Shown here piece by piece: positions 35,405-43,163 of a stretch of 64,000 nucleotides of DNA. This stretch comes from DASSUW01 sp963792385. Its GTDB lineage: Bacteria > Actinomycetota > Thermoleophilia > Solirubrobacterales > Solirubrobacteraceae. The stretch is from NCBI GenBank assembly GCA_963792385.1, contig CAWBVZ010000006.1, positions 372,001 through 436,000 on the forward strand. The letters are read 5' to 3'. The position numbers and the translations under genes were made by a program. Every line of letters starts with the position of its first letter. Within the stretch, counting starts at the first letter, position 1. The notes under the pieces are model-generated. The model was not told the origin of the DNA. It saw only the letters and a program-made list of their open reading frames with translations, and searched no databases.

Positions 35405-36877
35405 TTGGAAGCCTCCGCACTCTCTCACCCAGCCGGCATTGCCGGCGTGCACGGACGCTCGCCGCTGCTGCGGCTGCAGTCGGACGAGCGCCTGATCGCG
35501 CTCGTCCGGCGCGGCAACCACCATGCCTTCGAGGCGCTGGTGGCGCGGTATCAGGCGCGGCTGCTCGCGTTCTGCCGCCACATGCTGTCCTCGAAGGAGG
35601 ACGCGGAGGACGTGCTGCAGGAGGTGTTCGCGGCCGCGTTCAACGCGATCCTCGCCGACGAGCGGGCGATCAACGTGCGGCCGTGGCTGTACCGGATCGC
35701 GCGCAACCGGTCGCTCAACCACCTGCGGCGGGCGCAGGCCGTCGGCGTCGACTCGATGGACATCCACCTGTCCGAGCACGGCCAGACGACGGCCGACAAG
35801 GTGCATCGCCGCGAGGAGTTCCGGCTCCTGATCGCCGACGTCCAGGACCTGCCCGAGACGCAGCGCACCGCGCTGCTGCTGCGCGAGATCGACGCGCTCT
35901 CGTACGACCAGATCGCCGAGGCGATGGAGACCACCATCCCCTCCGTCAAGTCGCTGCTCGTGCGCGCCCGCGTGTCGCTTGCCGAGGCGGCGGAGGCGCG
36001 GCTGCTCACGTGCGAGGAGGTCCGCAACGAGCTCGGCGAGGTGGCCGAGGGCCTGACCCGGACGACCGCTCCCGTGCGGCGCCATCTCCGCACCTGCGAT
36101 CGCTGCGCCACCTTCCGCAAGCAGCTGCGCCAGACCAACAAGGCGCTCGCCGCCCTGTTCCCGGTCGGCCCGCTCTTCCTGCTCAAGAAGACGCTGCTCG
36201 CGCACCTGGGCACCAGCGCCGCGGCCGGCGGTGGCACGGCAGCCGCCTCCGGGAGCGCGGCCGCCGCGGGCGCCGCCGCCGGTGGCGCGATGCAGGCCGG
36301 GCTGAGCACGCTGGCCACCAAGACCGTGGCCGGGCTGGCCGCGGCGGCGATCGTCACCGCGGGCGCCGTCGAGGTCAAGCAGGTGACCCACAAGCCGCGC
36401 GACAAGACCACCGCTGTGATGGCCGCGGCCGCGCCCGTCGCTGCCGCCGTGGCTCCTGCGGTCGCCGCCCCGGCGCCGGCAGCGGAGAAGGCACAGCCGC
36501 GCTCGACCGGTGACCGCTACAAGCCGGACGCCAAGAAGGCGAAGGCGGCGGACGCCAAGGCGCCCGACAAGGCCGCCACGGTTCCGGCCATCGCGACCCC
36601 GGCGCCGCTCGAGCAGCACGACTCGGCCACGAGCGAGCTGCCGACCGAGACGACCGGCTCGACCGAGGAGAACGGCGGCGTGATCGTGTCGCCGCCGATC
36701 CAGCCCGGCGAGGCGACGACACTGCCGTCCCCGTCGCCGCAGCCGGCCCCGACGCCGACGCCCACCGGGCCGACGCCGACCCCCACCCCCACCCCGACGC
36801 CGGAGCCCACTCCGACGCCGGAGCCGACGCCGACGCCGGACCCGAGTCCGTCGCCGTCGCCCACGCCGCAGCCGTAG
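35405..36877 (+). CDS. ECF sigma factor fused to a zinc anti-sigma motif, membrane segment and Pro-rich tail
   Basis: This 490-residue protein combines region 2 (about 30-95, DERLIALVRRGNHHAFEALV, then DVLQEVFAAAF), region 4 (about 145-195, LPETQRTALLLREIDALSYD), and a ZAS-like motif C203-x23-H227-x3-C231-x2-C234. An Ala/Gly-rich segment and one membrane span (AGLAAAAIVTAGAVEV, about 309-324) follow, then a 165-residue extracytoplasmic tail of Thr/Pro/Glu repeats. A sigma factor and its own zinc anti-sigma anchor in one chain would be inhibited at the membrane and need release. Start TTG 35405 is uncertain; GTG 35447 is an alternative. Confidence 0.85.
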   Translation: MEASALSHPAGIAGVHGRSPLLRLQSDERLIALVRRGNHHAFEALVARYQARLLAFCRHMLSSKEDAEDVLQEVFAAAFNAILADERAINVRPWLYRIARNRSLNHLRRAQAVGVDSMDIHLSEHGQTTADKVHRREEFRLLIADVQDLPETQRTALLLREIDALSYDQIAEAMETTIPSVKSLLVRARVSLAEAAEARLLTCEEVRNELGEVAEGLTRTTAPVRRHLRTCDRCATFRKQLRQTNKALAALFPVGPLFLLKKTLLAHLGTSAAAGGGTAAASGSAAAAGAAAGGAMQAGLSTLATKTVAGLAAAAIVTAGAVEVKQVTHKPRDKTTAVMAAAAPVAAAVAPAVAAPAPAAEKAQPRSTGDRYKPDAKKAKAADAKAPDKAATVPAIATPAPLEQHDSATSELPTETTGSTEENGGVIVSPPIQPGEATTLPSPSPQPAPTPTPTGPTPTPTPTPTPEPTPTPEPTPTPDPSPSPSPTPQP

Positions 36878-36909
36878 GGCGGGCCCACGGCGAATAGGCT
36901 GCGTCGTCG

Positions 36910-37239
36910 ATGATCGACTTCGACGACTTCCTGAAGGTCGACATGCGCGTCGGGCGCGTGGTCACGGTCGAGGACTTCCCCGAGGCCCGCAAGCCCGCGT
37001 ACAAGCTGACGATCGACTTCGGCCCCGAGATCGGCACCAAGCGCTGTTCGGCCCAGATCACCAACTACGCCAAAGACGAGCTCGAGGGACGCCTCGTCGT
37101 CGCCGTAGTCAACTTCCCGCCGCGCCAGATCGGCCCCTTCATGTCCGAGGTGCTGACGCTCGGCGCGAGCGACGACGAGGGCCGCGTGATCCTGCTCGCG
37201 CCCGACACGGCGGTGCCGCTCGGCGCCCGCATCCACTAG
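36910..37239 (+). CDS. csaA: CsaA-type tRNA-binding protein
   Basis: This 109-residue OB-fold protein of the tRNA-binding EMAP/CsaA family has DFLKVDMRVGRVVTVEDFPE, KLTIDFGPEIGTKRCSAQIT and VVNFPPRQIGPFMSEVLTLG. CsaA is a dimeric export-related chaperone that binds tRNA in Bacillus. The gene stands alone; an inverted-repeat element begins within 20 bp of its stop. Confidence 0.9.
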   Translation: MIDFDDFLKVDMRVGRVVTVEDFPEARKPAYKLTIDFGPEIGTKRCSAQITNYAKDELEGRLVVAVVNFPPRQIGPFMSEVLTLGASDDEGRVILLAPDTAVPLGARIH

Positions 37240-37254
37240 GCGCTACGCCGCCTG

Positions 37255-37534
37255 GCGCGCGAGCGAACGTCAACCCCGCTGGGTGGGGAGGCGGGCGTCC
37301 GCTGACCGCGGTGAGAGTCGGATTCGTCGGCCTCAGCCCGACAAAGTCGACGCTCGTGTGCATTTCGCACCAATCGCGGGGGACCCACCCCGCGCGTGGT
37401 GAGTTATGCACCTCTGGCGTGCGTTTCGCCCCACTCGCGGCTTTACACCGCGCGATTGGTGACTTATGCACCCTCGCCACCGCCCAACGGACACCCACTT
37501 CCCCACCCAGCGGGGTTGACGTTCGTCCCGCCGA
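37255..37534. mobile_element. MITE-like element: 38-bp inverted repeats and two internal hairpin units
   Basis: Left arm 37264-37301 begins CGAACGTCAACCCCGCTGGG and right arm 37488-37525 is its inverted copy, with 4 differences over 38 bp. Between them are two direct repeats of about 60 bp (37357-37417 and 37418-37476), each with an internal imperfect dyad: TGCATTTCGCACCAATCGCG against CGCGCGTGGTGAGTTATGCA. A 12-bp direct repeat CTACGCCGCCTG flanks the whole at 37243-37254 and 37535-37546, with equal 9-base gaps to the arms. No open frame of any size is present. It lies between convergent genes. Confidence 0.7.
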
Positions 37535-38446
37535 CTACGCCGCCTGCAGCAGGCCGATCACCTTCATGCGCCGCTCGAGCGCCTTCATCGCGAACGCACG
37601 GGTCTCCGCGACGGTGACGCCGAACAGCGTCACCTCGTCGTCGCCGCCCTCCATCCAGTGCGGCTTCAAGACCCCGTCGGCCACCGGCGCGACCTCGGTC
37701 AGCGTGCGCTGGATCGCGGTCACGTAGCGCGGGTCACGGCGCACCATGTCGCGCAGGAAGCGGGCGCCGAAGGCGACGTGGCGGTGCTCGTCGCGCGCCA
37801 CGAGCGTGAAGCCCTTCACGAACGCCGGCAGCGTGCCCTGCCGCTCGTTGAAGTCCATGATGAAGTGCTGGCCGGTGAGCGCGAGCATCCCCTCGATCAC
37901 CATGTGGTAGAGCGTGATCGCCTCGACGAGCGTCTCGAGATCCTCGGGCTCCGCAGCAAGCCGGTCCACGCGTGAGCGGAGCATCTCGTCGAACAGCACG
38001 CCGAACTCGCGGTTGAGGTGCGTCGACGTCTCCGCCAGACGCTCCTCGAGGTTGTCGGCCTCGAGCACCCCGACCTCGCTGTAGAAGCGGTCGAAGAACA
38101 CGACGTGGCGGGCCTCGTCGGCGATCTGCGTGCACAGGAACAGCCGCATCTCCTCGTCGGGCGCGGCGCGCATCATCGGCCCCAGCTCCGCCGCCACGCG
38201 CTGCTCCCCGATGAAGAACGACGACAGCCCGTACATGCGCTGGAAGCGCTCGTCCTCGGAGATCCGCTCGTGCCAGTCGATGCGGTCCTGCGTGAAGTCG
38301 AGGTCCTGGGTGGCCCACTGCTGGCGCTCCCACAGGTCGTACAGCTGGCGGTAGCTCAGCAGGTGCGACTCGCCGCGGTCAGCCGAGGCGAGCAGCCCCG
38401 GGTCGCTCGTTGCCTGGAAGTCGGTCCGCTGCGTGCGCTCGCTCAT
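37535..38446 (-). CDS. R2lox-like diiron oxidase
   Basis: This 302-residue ferritin-like protein of the ribonucleotide reductase R2 superfamily has predicted metal ligands E81 (IGEQRVAAE), E111 and H114 (DEARHVVF), E185 (YHMVIEG), and E220 and H223 (DEHRHVAF). V84 lies three residues after E81 and Y180 five residues before E185. These are the positions of the Val-Tyr cross-link of R2lox enzymes. The residue usually holding the R2 tyrosyl radical is Phe (F118). An R2c-type reductase is the alternative. ATG 38446 starts the conserved part; the stop is included in the 12-bp repeat of the adjacent element. Confidence 0.82.
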   Translation of the reverse strand: MSERTQRTDFQATSDPGLLASADRGESHLLSYRQLYDLWERQQWATQDLDFTQDRIDWHERISEDERFQRMYGLSSFFIGEQRVAAELGPMMRAAPDEEMRLFLCTQIADEARHVVFFDRFYSEVGVLEADNLEERLAETSTHLNREFGVLFDEMLRSRVDRLAAEPEDLETLVEAITLYHMVIEGMLALTGQHFIMDFNERQGTLPAFVKGFTLVARDEHRHVAFGARFLRDMVRRDPRYVTAIQRTLTEVAPVADGVLKPHWMEGGDDEVTLFGVTVAETRAFAMKALERRMKVIGLLQAA

Positions 38447-38513
38447 GCGGGCGAGGTTACTCCCCTCCTGGCTGGCTGGCCAGCCTACCCGCCACCGCAC
38501 GTAGACTTCGCGG

Positions 38514-39377
38514 ATGCCGCTCAGCGCTCCCGTAGACGGCTTCCGGCTCGCCTATGACCGCACCGGCGACGGACCGCCCGCCGTGCTGCTCCACGGCTGG
38601 CCGGGGTGGCGCGCCGACTACCGCGACGTCGTGCCGCTGCTCGCGCCCGAAGCGGACGTCGTCGTCCCGGACCTGCGCGGCTTCGGCGAGTCCGACCGCC
38701 ACGAGCGACCGCCGCCGGAGGCGTACTCAGCCGCGGCGCAGGCGTCGAGCGTGCTTGCCCTGATCGAGGAGCTCGGGCTCGACCGCCCCGTGCTCGTCGG
38801 GTACGACGTCGGCAGCCGGGTCGCGCGGCTGATCGCCGCCGAGCACCCGGACGCGATCCGGGCGCTCGTCCTCTCCCCACCGATGCCGGGCGTGGGCGAA
38901 CGGATCCTCTCCGCCGGCGCGCAGCGCGAGTACTGGTACCAGCCGTTCCACAACCTCGCGCTCGCCGACGAGCTCCTCGACGGCCGGCCGGACGCGATCC
39001 GCAGCTACCTCCGGCACTTCTGGGAGCACTGGGGCGCGCCCGGCTGGTCGCTTCCCCCCGACCGCTTCGATGAGCTTGTGGAGCTGTACGCGCGACCCGG
39101 CGCGTTCACGGCCAGCATCGCCTGGTACCGGTCGGGGTCCGGCGGCGTCGCGACCGCGCTCGCGGAGCGCGTGCCCGACCCGGAGGACCGCATCGGCGTC
39201 CCGACCACCGTCCTGTGGGGCGAGCACGAGCCGTTGTCCCCGCCCGCATTCTCGGACCGCATCGACGAGTTCTACGCCGACTTCGAGCTGCACATCCTCG
39301 AGGGCGTCGGCCACTACGCGCCGCTCGAGGCGCCGCAGAGCGTCGCCGAGGCTACGGTCCGGGGTCTACGCCGGTGA
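38514..39377 (+). CDS. alpha/beta hydrolase (epoxide-hydrolase/haloalkane-dehalogenase type)
   Basis: This 287-residue enzyme has oxyanion loop LLHGWPGW (25-32), the nucleophile elbow with aspartate D98 in VGYDVGSR, and the catalytic His267 in GVGHYAPLE. An Asp nucleophile points to an epoxide hydrolase or dehalogenase rather than an esterase. The acidic member is not obvious; Glu lies in WGEHEPLSPP. The C-terminal end overlaps the end of the convergent lipoprotein gene. The substrate is unknown. Confidence 0.87.
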   Translation: MPLSAPVDGFRLAYDRTGDGPPAVLLHGWPGWRADYRDVVPLLAPEADVVVPDLRGFGESDRHERPPPEAYSAAAQASSVLALIEELGLDRPVLVGYDVGSRVARLIAAEHPDAIRALVLSPPMPGVGERILSAGAQREYWYQPFHNLALADELLDGRPDAIRSYLRHFWEHWGAPGWSLPPDRFDELVELYARPGAFTASIAWYRSGSGGVATALAERVPDPEDRIGVPTTVLWGEHEPLSPPAFSDRIDEFYADFELHILEGVGHYAPLEAPQSVAEATVRGLRR

Positions 39378-39854
39378 TCAGCAGGGCCTTGCCGGCCACG
39401 CCCGCGTCGATCATGTAGCGACCCGGCCGCCGGCCCGCCAGCCGTGCCCGCCCGGTGTCGCCGGGTCCGACAGCGATCGGCCTCGCGCCCTCGAGCCGCA
39501 CCACGACTTCGACCGGCAGCTTGTTGTGCACGATCAGCTCGAGCGCGAGGAAGCCCGGCACCGAGACCTGCGGCGGCGTGATCCCGCCGTTGTCGAGCGT
39601 GAGCTCGATCGGCACGCGGACCTCCTGCTCGTCACCGGCGCCGCCCGGCTGGTCCTCGGGATTCTCCGGCGTCGGCGCATCGGTGGCGGTCGCCGTCGGA
39701 GTGGCCGTCGGCGTCTCGGTCGGTGTCTCGGTCGCCGCGGCCGGCGGCGAGGGCGTCGGCGCCGGCGCTGACGTGGGCTCATCGTCGCCGCCGCACCCGG
39801 CCAGGGCGGCGGCGGCAACGAGCGCGATCAGCAGTCGGCGGCGGATTGCGCCAC
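39352..39854 (-). CDS. small lipoprotein with Thr/Pro-rich linker
   Basis: The mature frame shows a lipoprotein signal (LLIALVAAAALAGC, lipobox LAGC) followed by GGDDEPTS, a Thr/Pro/Ala repeat linker of about 45 residues, and a 90-residue beta-rich domain (PIELTLDNGGITPPQVSVPG, LIVHNKLPVEVVVRLEGARP). No valid start is in frame. GTG 39854 right after the AsnC stop becomes in frame if one A is restored in CAA(A)TC near 39846, giving a basic N-terminus of a lipoprotein signal. This is probably a consensus deletion. The domain is not recognised. Confidence 0.75.
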
Positions 39855-40130
39855 CTAGTTCCCGATCGAGAACAGCGCCTCGAGGTCGTGCTGCGAGAAG
39901 ACCTCGAAGGCGACCATCGTGTGCGTGCGCCGTATGCCCTGGATCTTGGCGAAGCGGTGGGTGACCACCTCGGCCACCTCCTGCGGTGCGCGCACGCGCA
40001 GGATCGCGACGAAGTCCCACTCGCCGGTCACGGAGTACGCCTCGGCCACGCCCTCGATGCTGGCGAGCGCCCCGCCGAGATCCTCGATCGCCGAGCGCTC
40101 GGCCTCGATGAGGACGATCGCGTGCGTCAC
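39855..40130 (-). CDS. stand-alone AsnC/Lrp ligand-binding (RAM) domain
   Basis: This 91-residue protein comprises only the effector half of an Lrp/AsnC regulator (AIVLIEAERSAIEDLGGALA, VTGEWDFVAILRVRAPQEVA, then RRTHTMVAFEVF). It has no helix-turn-helix. Such single-domain proteins bind amino acids and can modulate full-length regulators by mixed oligomers. The GTG start at 40130 overlaps the stop of the upstream MBL hydrolase (GTGA), so both are translated together. Confidence 0.88.
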   Translation of the reverse strand: MTHAIVLIEAERSAIEDLGGALASIEGVAEAYSVTGEWDFVAILRVRAPQEVAEVVTHRFAKIQGIRRTHTMVAFEVFSQHDLEALFSIGN

Positions 40131-40813
40131 TTGACTTTGTGCGTCCCACCCGGATCGAGCACGATGACCTCGGAGAAGCCGGCGTTCTGGACGTCGGACT
40201 TGAAGGCCTCCGCGTCGGTCTCGACCGGCGGGAACGTGTTGTAGTGGCACGGAATGACCTGCTGCGGCTCGATGAACCCGACCGCTGTCACGGCGTCGTA
40301 GCGATCCATCGTGTAGTGGCCGCCGATCGGCACGAGCGCCAGGTCGACCTTGTCGCCGCGCTGCGCGATCAGCTTCAGGTCGCTGAACAGCGCGGTGTCG
40401 CCGAGGTGGTAGACGAGGCGATCGCCGATGTGGATCAGCAGGCCGGCCGGCATGTGCGCCGTCCCGCTCGGCGAGGTGGCGGTGTGGAAGGCGGGCACGA
40501 GCTTGACCCAGCCCCAGTCGAACGCGACGGTGCCGCCGAGGTTCGGGTCGCGCACGTCGAGGTCCTGCTGGGAGAGCTCGTCCGCCAGCTCGGTGATCGC
40601 CACCACCGTGGCGTTCGTGCGCTTGGCAATGTCCACCACGTCGCCGAAGTGGTCTTGGTGCCCGTGGGTGAGCAGGATCACGTCCGGCTCGAGTTCATCG
40701 GCGGCGACGGCCGCGGCCGGGTTGCCGGTCAGGAACGGGTCGACGAGCACCGTCGCCCCTCCAGCCTTCAACTCAAAGCAGGCGTGCCCCAGGAACCGGA
40801 TGTCGACAGCCAT
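40127..40813 (-). CDS. metal-dependent hydrolase, UPF0173 (MBL fold)
   Basis: This 228-residue metallo-beta-lactamase-fold protein carries LTHGHQDHFGD as the H-x-H-x-D-H metal motif, LGHACFELKAG at the start, and later HLGDTALFSD and CHYNTFPPVETD. UPF0173 proteins are widespread in bacteria, with activities suggested on lactones or phosphodiesters but unresolved. It is translationally coupled to the AsnC-domain gene downstream. Confidence 0.92.
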   Translation of the reverse strand: MAVDIRFLGHACFELKAGGATVLVDPFLTGNPAAAVAADELEPDVILLTHGHQDHFGDVVDIAKRTNATVVAITELADELSQQDLDVRDPNLGGTVAFDWGWVKLVPAFHTATSPSGTAHMPAGLLIHIGDRLVYHLGDTALFSDLKLIAQRGDKVDLALVPIGGHYTMDRYDAVTAVGFIEPQQVIPCHYNTFPPVETDAEAFKSDVQNAGFSEVIVLDPGGTHKVK

Positions 40814-40816
40814 GTT

Positions 40817-41134
40817 TCAGTCTCCTTTCATCAGCGTCTGCGCAAGCTCATACCCAACGGCGACGCCCACGAGCATGCTCAGGCGGGTCTCCTCGGCGAT
40901 CAGCGTCCGCACAGCGGTGAGCCGCTCCTCGGGGTCGGGCTTACCGGCCGCCTTGAGCACCTCGGCCTGGTGCGCGGATCCGAACCAGTCGGCCGACGAG
41001 AGCGCCTGATCGAGGATGCGCTGGATCTGCGGCGCCTTGGCGCTGATGATCCGCTGGGCCTCCTCGAGACGCTGCGGGTCGCTCAGGGCCTCGATCGCGG
41101 CGTCGATCTCGGCGTCGGAGTGGCGCTCGGGCAC
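40817..41134 (-). CDS. hypothetical helical protein
   Basis: This 105-residue, all-helical, cysteine-free protein contains the segments DAEIDAAIEALSDPQRLEEA and SADWFGSAHQAEVLKAAGKP, then LIAEETRLSMLVGVAVGYEL. The C-terminal segment could be amphipathic but is not a clear membrane span. It ends 3 bp before the start of the MBL hydrolase gene, so it is probably the first gene of that operon. No family is recognised. Confidence 0.7.
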   Translation of the reverse strand: MPERHSDAEIDAAIEALSDPQRLEEAQRIISAKAPQIQRILDQALSSADWFGSAHQAEVLKAAGKPDPEERLTAVRTLIAEETRLSMLVGVAVGYELAQTLMKGD

Positions 41135-41187
41135 GGACGGGCATCATAGGAGCCGACGGCCGCGCCGCCGACGTCCGTGCTCGTGGC

Positions 41188-41949
41188 CTAGCGTTCGCGC
41201 AGCCGCGCGAGGAAGAGACCGAGGATCACGCCGATCAGGCCGCCACCGAGGCCGGCCAGCGCGCTCGCGCTCTCCGTCGCCAGCGGCAGCACGATCAGGA
41301 CAGCCGCGATCGCGAGCGCCCCGAGCAGGTCCGAGTCGTCCTCGATACCGCGGCGGCGGCCGAGCACGTCGCGCATCGCCCAGGCGCCGACCAGCGCCAG
41401 CGCCGCGCCGTTGCCGCCCGCGGTGATCAGCCCGATGTCGTCGCCGACGATCGCCAGGGCGTTCCCGCCCGCGCCGCCCACGAGGAACACCAGCAACGCC
41501 GCCAACGGGCCGTGGCGGCGTTCCAGCAGCCAGCCGAACAGGAAGATCGCTCCGAGCGCGACGACCTCGTAGCCGGTGCTCGGGTAGTAGAAGAGCGCGG
41601 TGACCGTGCGGTAGTACTCGTCCTTCGTCTCCGGCAGGAGCACGACGTCGAGGATCGACCACAAGCCGGCGCGCGCCCCGAGCGTGAAGATGGCCGAGGC
41701 GAGGACGAGCGTGATCGTGGCGTACGGCCGCCGTTCTGCGCGGATGCCCGGGATCTCACCCGGCTTCAGGCGGCTGAGCGTCGTGCGCTTCCGGCGCGGG
41801 GGCTTCTGCTCCTTGCCGCTGCCGGCGCGCTCCAGCTTCGGCGCGCGCTTGCGCAGCCGTGTTCCGCAGTACGGGCATTCCGTGATGTACGGAGACACCT
41901 CGGAGCCGCACTTCTTGCAGACGACGAAGAGGTCCGGTCCGCTCGCCAT
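41188..41949 (-). CDS. rhomboid-like membrane protein lacking catalytic Ser/His, with N-terminal zinc ribbon
   Basis: This protein has 253 residues. The N-terminus is a zinc ribbon (C11-x2-C14 ... C25-x2-C28), followed by a basic linker and at least five membrane segments. A rhomboid-type pattern is visible: GWLLERRHGPLAALLVF corresponds to loop 1/TM2, and TAGGNGAALALVG to TM4. The catalytic Ser of G-x-S-G is Asn (N180 in GGNGA), and the TM6 segment GLGGGLIGVILGLF lacks the catalytic His. It is therefore predicted to be proteolytically inactive, acting perhaps as a membrane adaptor. RNA or protein binding by the ribbon is only inferred. Confidence 0.75.
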   Translation of the reverse strand: MASGPDLFVVCKKCGSEVSPYITECPYCGTRLRKRAPKLERAGSGKEQKPPRRKRTTLSRLKPGEIPGIRAERRPYATITLVLASAIFTLGARAGLWSILDVVLLPETKDEYYRTVTALFYYPSTGYEVVALGAIFLFGWLLERRHGPLAALLVFLVGGAGGNALAIVGDDIGLITAGGNGAALALVGAWAMRDVLGRRRGIEDDSDLLGALAIAAVLIVLPLATESASALAGLGGGLIGVILGLFLARLRER

Positions 41950-42000
41950 GGACGATCGATTCTACGCGGCCGCGCTTAGGCGGCCGAGCCGACTACGCCC

Positions 42001-43104
42001 TCACTGGTTCGTCGCGTCGACGATCTCGCGCATGACCTCGCCGTAGTCGTGGTTTGCCTGGTAGACGAGGCGCTGCCGCTGGGCGCCGTTGCCGTTCTCG
42101 AGAATGTCCTCGATCGCCTCGAGCTCGTTGGCCGATCCGAGGTCCTGGGCGTGCTCGCGCAGCCGGTCGTACAGCCGCTTCGCCAGGTCCTTGGCAGAGA
42201 TCATCCGGCGCTCCGGGAGGTCGACCAGCTCGCCCTGCATCCCGTGCCGGGCCGCCAGCCACTTGTTCTCGTCGAGCATCTCGTACGGGTAGCGGGCGAG
42301 TTGCTTGCCGGCCTCGTAATGCTCGGCCAGCTCCTTCACCATCGCCTGGGTCAGCGCCGCCAGCGCCAGCGTGTGCTCGACCCGCGTCTGCGCATCCATC
42401 GCCCGGATCTCGACGGTGCCGAAGTTCGGGTGCGGGCGGACGTCGTACCACTGGAACGTGTAGTCGTCGATCACGCCGGAGTCGACCATGAAGCCGATCC
42501 GGCGCTCCCAGTCGGCCCAGTCCTCGTAGTACGGCGGGATGCCAACGCGCGGGAACGCGCGGAAGATCGGCATCCGAGTGGAGGCGAAGCCGGTCTCGTC
42601 AGCGCGCCAGAACGGCGAGTTCGCAGCGAGCGCGAACAGGATCGGCACGTGCACGCGCATGCCGTTGGCGATGTGGATCGCCTTGTCGGCGTCGTCGACG
42701 CCGACATGCACGTGCAGGCCGAAGATGATCTCCTGGCGCGCCACGAACCGCAGCGCGGCGATCAGCTCGCGGTAGCGCGGGTGTGAGGACACCCGCTGGT
42801 CCTCCCACATCGCGAACGGATGCGTGCCGGCGGAGCCGATCAGCAGGTCACGCCGGCCGGCTGCCTCGGCGACCGCGCGTCGCAGCGTGCGCAGCTCCTC
42901 GCCGGCCGCGCGCGTGTCCGGGTGCGGGTGCGTGGCGATCTCCAGCACCGACTGCAGAAGCTCGGGCTTGACGTCGCCGTCCTCGCCGTACTCCTCGAGC
43001 ACCGCCTCGATCGCGTTGGCGAGCCCCAGCGTCTCGGCGTCGAGGATCATCAACTCCTCCTCGATCCCGATCGTGTAGCTGGGCCCGGTGAACTTAGGCT
43101 CCAT
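42001..43104 (-). CDS. carboxylate-amine ligase, YbdK/GCS2 type
   Basis: This 367-residue glutamate-cysteine-ligase-2 family protein has YTIGIEEELMILDAETLGLA at the start, FGLHVHVGVDDADKAIHIAN, and YDVRPHPNFGTVEIRAMDAQ near the C-terminus. The IEEE motif and a conserved Arg bind ATP and Mg. Members make weak gamma-glutamylcysteine or other amide bonds; in actinobacteria mycothiol replaces glutathione, so the true product may differ. It is divergent from the DUF2090 gene. Confidence 0.9.
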   Translation of the reverse strand: MEPKFTGPSYTIGIEEELMILDAETLGLANAIEAVLEEYGEDGDVKPELLQSVLEIATHPHPDTRAAGEELRTLRRAVAEAAGRRDLLIGSAGTHPFAMWEDQRVSSHPRYRELIAALRFVARQEIIFGLHVHVGVDDADKAIHIANGMRVHVPILFALAANSPFWRADETGFASTRMPIFRAFPRVGIPPYYEDWADWERRIGFMVDSGVIDDYTFQWYDVRPHPNFGTVEIRAMDAQTRVEHTLALAALTQAMVKELAEHYEAGKQLARYPYEMLDENKWLAARHGMQGELVDLPERRMISAKDLAKRLYDRLREHAQDLGSANELEAIEDILENGNGAQRQRLVYQANHDYGEVMREIVDATNQ

Positions 43105-43163
43105 CGGCCGCGTACAGTACGAGCCTTCGAAGCAGAACCGACATTTGAACAGGGGGGCGCACC

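Noticed and set aside
36720..36870. Tandem repeat in DNA (CCGACGCC-type)
   Set aside because: It is a coding repeat for the Thr/Pro/Glu tail of the sigma protein, in frame, and not a separate element.
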